This document shows positions 19,153 to 21,030 of a stretch of 21,030 nucleotides of DNA, piece after piece. Positions within the stretch are counted from its first letter, which is position 1, and every line of letters starts with the position of its first letter. Source of the stretch: Gammaproteobacteria bacterium (GTDB lineage: Bacteria > Pseudomonadota > Gammaproteobacteria > S144-34); NCBI GenBank assembly GCA_015494165.1, contig WGBS01000102.1, positions 1 to 21,030 on the forward strand, given 5' to 3'. The position numbers and the translations under genes are program-made. The notes under the pieces are model-generated. The model saw only the letters and a program-made list of their open reading frames with translations, was not told the DNA's origin and did no database searches.

Positions 19153-19911
19153 ATGGACGACACCGCCCCCATCGCATTCGTCACGGGAACGAGCTCCGGC
19201 CTCGGCCGGGGGCTGGCGCGCGTGCTGCTCGACGAGGGCTGGCGCGTCCACGGCTGCAGCCGGCGGCCGTCGGACATGGAAGGGCTGTGCCACGCGCGCA
19301 TCGACCTGGCCGACCACGCCGCCGTCGGCCCCGCGCTCGACGCGCTGCTCGGCGCCCTGCCCCGCCTCGACCTCGTCGTGCTCAACGCCGGCGTCCTCGG
19401 CCGCATCCGCCACCTCGCGGAGACCCCGCTCGAGGACCTGCGCGCGATCTTCGAGGTCAACGTCTGGGCCAACAAGACGGTCATGGACTGGCTGCACCGC
19501 TGGGGGCGGCCGGTGCGGCAGGTGGTGATGATCTCCTCCGGGGCCGCCGTACTCGGCAACAAGGGCTGGGGCGGCTACGCGCTGTCCAAGGCCGCGCTCA
19601 ACATGCTCGCGCGCCTCTACGCGCACGAGTTCCCGGACACGCACATCACGGCGCTCGCCCCCGGCATCGTCGACACGCCGATGATGGACCACCTGTGCGA
19701 AGAGGCCGACGCCGAGACCTTCCCGGCGCTCAAGCGCCTGCGCGCCGCGCGGGGCACGCCCGCCATGCCGGGGCCCGAGGAGGCCGCCCGGCGCGTGGTC
19801 TCCGTGCTCGGGGCGCTCCGCGAGCGGCCCAGCGGCAGCTTCGTCGACATCCGCGAGATCCTCGACCCCGAGGCCTACGCGGCGCTCTACGGCCGCCCCG
19901 CCGGCCGCTAG
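19153..19911 (+). CDS. Short-chain dehydrogenase/reductase (SDR), NADP-type
   Basis: 252-residue classical SDR with a Rossmann fold. The cofactor motif TGTSSGLG (11-18), structural NAG (78-80), and the catalytic set Asn107, Ser129, Tyr142 and Lys146 (YALSK) are all in place, followed by the PG motif of APGIVDTP. Arg37 and Arg38 after the second strand favour NADP(H). The substrate cannot be read from sequence. The start at ATG 19153 places the first beta-strand immediately after six residues, as normal for the family. There is no Shine-Dalgarno, and TATAAT is 9 nt upstream, which points to a leaderless message. It is divergent from nuo, and its stop TAG shares the CTAG at 19908-19911 with the stop of the convergent TusA-like gene. 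Confidence 0.92.
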   Translation: MDDTAPIAFVTGTSSGLGRGLARVLLDEGWRVHGCSRRPSDMEGLCHARIDLADHAAVGPALDALLGALPRLDLVVLNAGVLGRIRHLAETPLEDLRAIFEVNVWANKTVMDWLHRWGRPVRQVVMISSGAAVLGNKGWGGYALSKAALNMLARLYAHEFPDTHITALAPGIVDTPMMDHLCEEADAETFPALKRLRAARGTPAMPGPEEAARRVVSVLGALRERPSGSFVDIREILDPEAYAALYGRPAGR

Positions 19912-20141
19912 CGGCGGATCTCGATCTCCCAGCCCTCCGGGCCGTGCGCCACCCCGAGCAGCGCCACCCCGCGCGCCCGGCACCAGGCCGCCACGTCCTC
20001 GCCGCAGGGCGGGTAGCTCGTGAGCAGCCGCGCCCGCGTCCCCGGCGCGAGCCCCGCCACTGCCTCGTTGATGGCGAGCAGATACCCGGGGCAGGTCAGC
20101 CCGCGGACGTCCACCACCGTGACCCCGTCCGCCACCGTCAC
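19908..20141 (-). CDS. TusA-family sulfur-carrier protein, CPGY variant
   Basis: 77-residue protein with the TusA/SirA beta-alpha-beta fold pattern. The active segment DVRGLTCPGYLLAI holds the persulfide-carrying Cys17. The second half of the usual CPxP motif is replaced (Cys-Pro-Gly-Tyr), and the usual DP turn is YPPC, with extra cysteines at 46 and 54. Cytosolic TusA proteins pass persulfide sulfur in tRNA thiolation, molybdenum-cofactor or sulfur-oxidation pathways; which applies here is not visible. I chose the GTG at 20139-20141 because it gives the family length. A GTG at 20238-20240 overlaps the upstream hydrolase stop in GTGA. That would add 33 Arg/Gly-rich residues but offers translational coupling. 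No Shine-Dalgarno favours either strongly. It converges with the SDR gene at a shared CTAG. Confidence 0.75.
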   Translation of the reverse strand: MTVADGVTVVDVRGLTCPGYLLAINEAVAGLAPGTRARLLTSYPPCGEDVAAWCRARGVALLGVAHGPEGWEIEIRR

Positions 20142-20236
20142 CGCCCGCGCCCGCACGCCCGAGCGCCCCGCCGGACCGCGCCGGCCCCGGCCTCTCAGGC
20201 CGAGCCCGCTCCGCAGCCATGCCGGCACCGCCAGCC

Positions 20237-21030
20237 TCACGGCTCGCTCACTGTCCCGTCGTGCTCCACTACGGGCAGGTGCCCGTCCGCGGCCTCCAGG
20301 TTGGGCGGCCGGTACTCGATGCGCTTGGTGCAGCATCCGTTGCTCACCTGCACCATCTCCCCCAGCCGGTCCAGCGCCGCCCGGTGGATCATCTCGTTGA
20401 CGTACCGCATGCCCTCAGCGGGCCGGTTGTATCTCCCCAGGTGCCGGGCCAGCCAGCCGACACGACCGTCCCGCCCGCCTAGGACGCGCCGGTAGGGAAC
20501 GGCACGGCTGAAGAGATATTTACCCAGCGAATCATGCTGCGGCGCCAACGGGTCGGGATGGATGTGCTCGGCCCGGTACGCCTCGTCGAACGCGAGGTCC
20601 GTGGCCGCCGCCACCTCGCGGATCATCCAGTCGAGGGACACGTCCGCGAGGCCGCGTTCCTCGTAGCTGCCGCCCACGTCCGAGTGGACCCCCGGGAACC
20701 AGACCTGCTTGACCCGCTCGCGGTCCACGCGCTCGTCCTCGCGCACCTGCCACAGCGTCGGCTCGAACGGCCCGCGCAGCTCGTCTATCGCTAGCGCCTG
20801 GAAGGCGTGGTCCACGTGGTCGCAGAGCCGGACGTCGTGGAAGGCATGGCGCCTGCGGTTCCACCACGCAGCGAGCTTCGACGGGATGCCGAGCGCGCCC
20901 ACCGTGTCCCAAACCCCGATGCAGCGGATCCGCACCTCCCCCTCCCACGCGTAGCTCGCCCGAATCCGGTCCCGGCCCGCCTGGTCCTTGCTGCGGTATG
21001 TCGCGTAGGCTGCGGACAGATGCTCGAGGC
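20237..21030 (-). CDS. DUF2235 (Tle1-like) alpha/beta hydrolase, N-terminus beyond window
   Basis: C-terminal 263 residues of a DUF2235-domain protein; the frame is open to the right edge, so the start lies outside. Recognisable family blocks are IRCIGVWDTVGALGIP, the HAFQALAIDE segment followed by FEPTLWQ, and VWFPGVHSDVGGSYEERG; the Asp of HSDVGG is the likely acid of the Ser-Asp-His triad. The GxSxG nucleophile elbow would be upstream, off the window. DUF2235 includes type VI secretion phospholipases (Tle1), but many members have no such link and no secretion gene is visible here. An internal GTG at 20933-20935 is not the start, because family-like sequence (AAYATYRSKDQAG) continues upstream of it. 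Its stop overlaps a possible GTG start of the TusA-like gene. Confidence 0.88.
   Translation of the reverse strand, partial: LEHLSAAYATYRSKDQAGRDRIRASYAWEGEVRIRCIGVWDTVGALGIPSKLAAWWNRRRHAFHDVRLCDHVDHAFQALAIDELRGPFEPTLWQVREDERVDRERVKQVWFPGVHSDVGGSYEERGLADVSLDWMIREVAAATDLAFDEAYRAEHIHPDPLAPQHDSLGKYLFSRAVPYRRVLGGRDGRVGWLARHLGRYNRPAEGMRYVNEMIHRAALDRLGEMVQVSNGCCTKRIEYRPPNLEAADGHLPVVEHDGTVSEP

Overview
The window is very GC-rich (about 70% by eye) and gene-dense, with almost every gene on the minus strand. The separate nuoC and nuoD genes, a NuoG without the extra N7 cluster ligands, an NtrC-type sigma-54 regulator, and two sulfur-carrier-family proteins (DsrE-like and TusA-like) fit a proteobacterium. 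My best guess is a GC-rich gammaproteobacterial sulfur oxidiser of the Ectothiorhodospiraceae/Chromatiales kind. That placement is inference from protein character, not from a search.

Layout from right to left, following minus-strand transcription. At the right edge is the C-terminal part of a DUF2235 (Tle1-like alpha/beta hydrolase) gene, followed by a small TusA-family sulfur-carrier gene. A short-chain dehydrogenase/reductase (SDR) gene converges on it from the plus strand, and the two stop codons overlap in one CTAG. The SDR gene and the nuo operon then diverge from a 260-bp intergenic region. This holds a strong sigma-70-type nuo promoter (TTGACA, 18 nt, TAGACT), an AT-rich block, and a TATAAT for the SDR so close to its ATG that the SDR mRNA is probably leaderless.

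From 18891 down to 4386 lies a complete 14-gene nuoABCDEFGHIJKLMN operon for respiratory complex I (NADH:quinone oxidoreductase). Gene junctions overlap or leave gaps of at most 21 nt, and the cluster-ligand cysteines and proton-channel residues I checked are intact.

Downstream of nuoN, with only about 70 bp and no recognisable terminator between, is a two-component system: a membrane histidine kinase with a large periplasmic Cache-like sensor, and an NtrC-family sigma-54 activator whose GTG start overlaps the end of the kinase gene. Immediately after the regulator gene is a near-perfect sigma-54 promoter (TGGCAC-N5-TTGC on the minus strand, 790-804). It is preceded by candidate activator sites and followed by an 8-bp hairpin at the predicted 5' end of the transcript. 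It drives a predicted DsrE-family lipoprotein gene, which ends in a textbook intrinsic terminator (157-184).

The most interesting unit is this 4-kb cassette of sensor, sigma-54 activator, sigma-54 promoter and exported DsrE-like lipoprotein. It reads as a self-contained signalling circuit whose likely output is a periplasmic or outer-membrane sulfur-carrier-family protein, and it sits directly behind complex I. Positions 1-156 hold no gene I can support.
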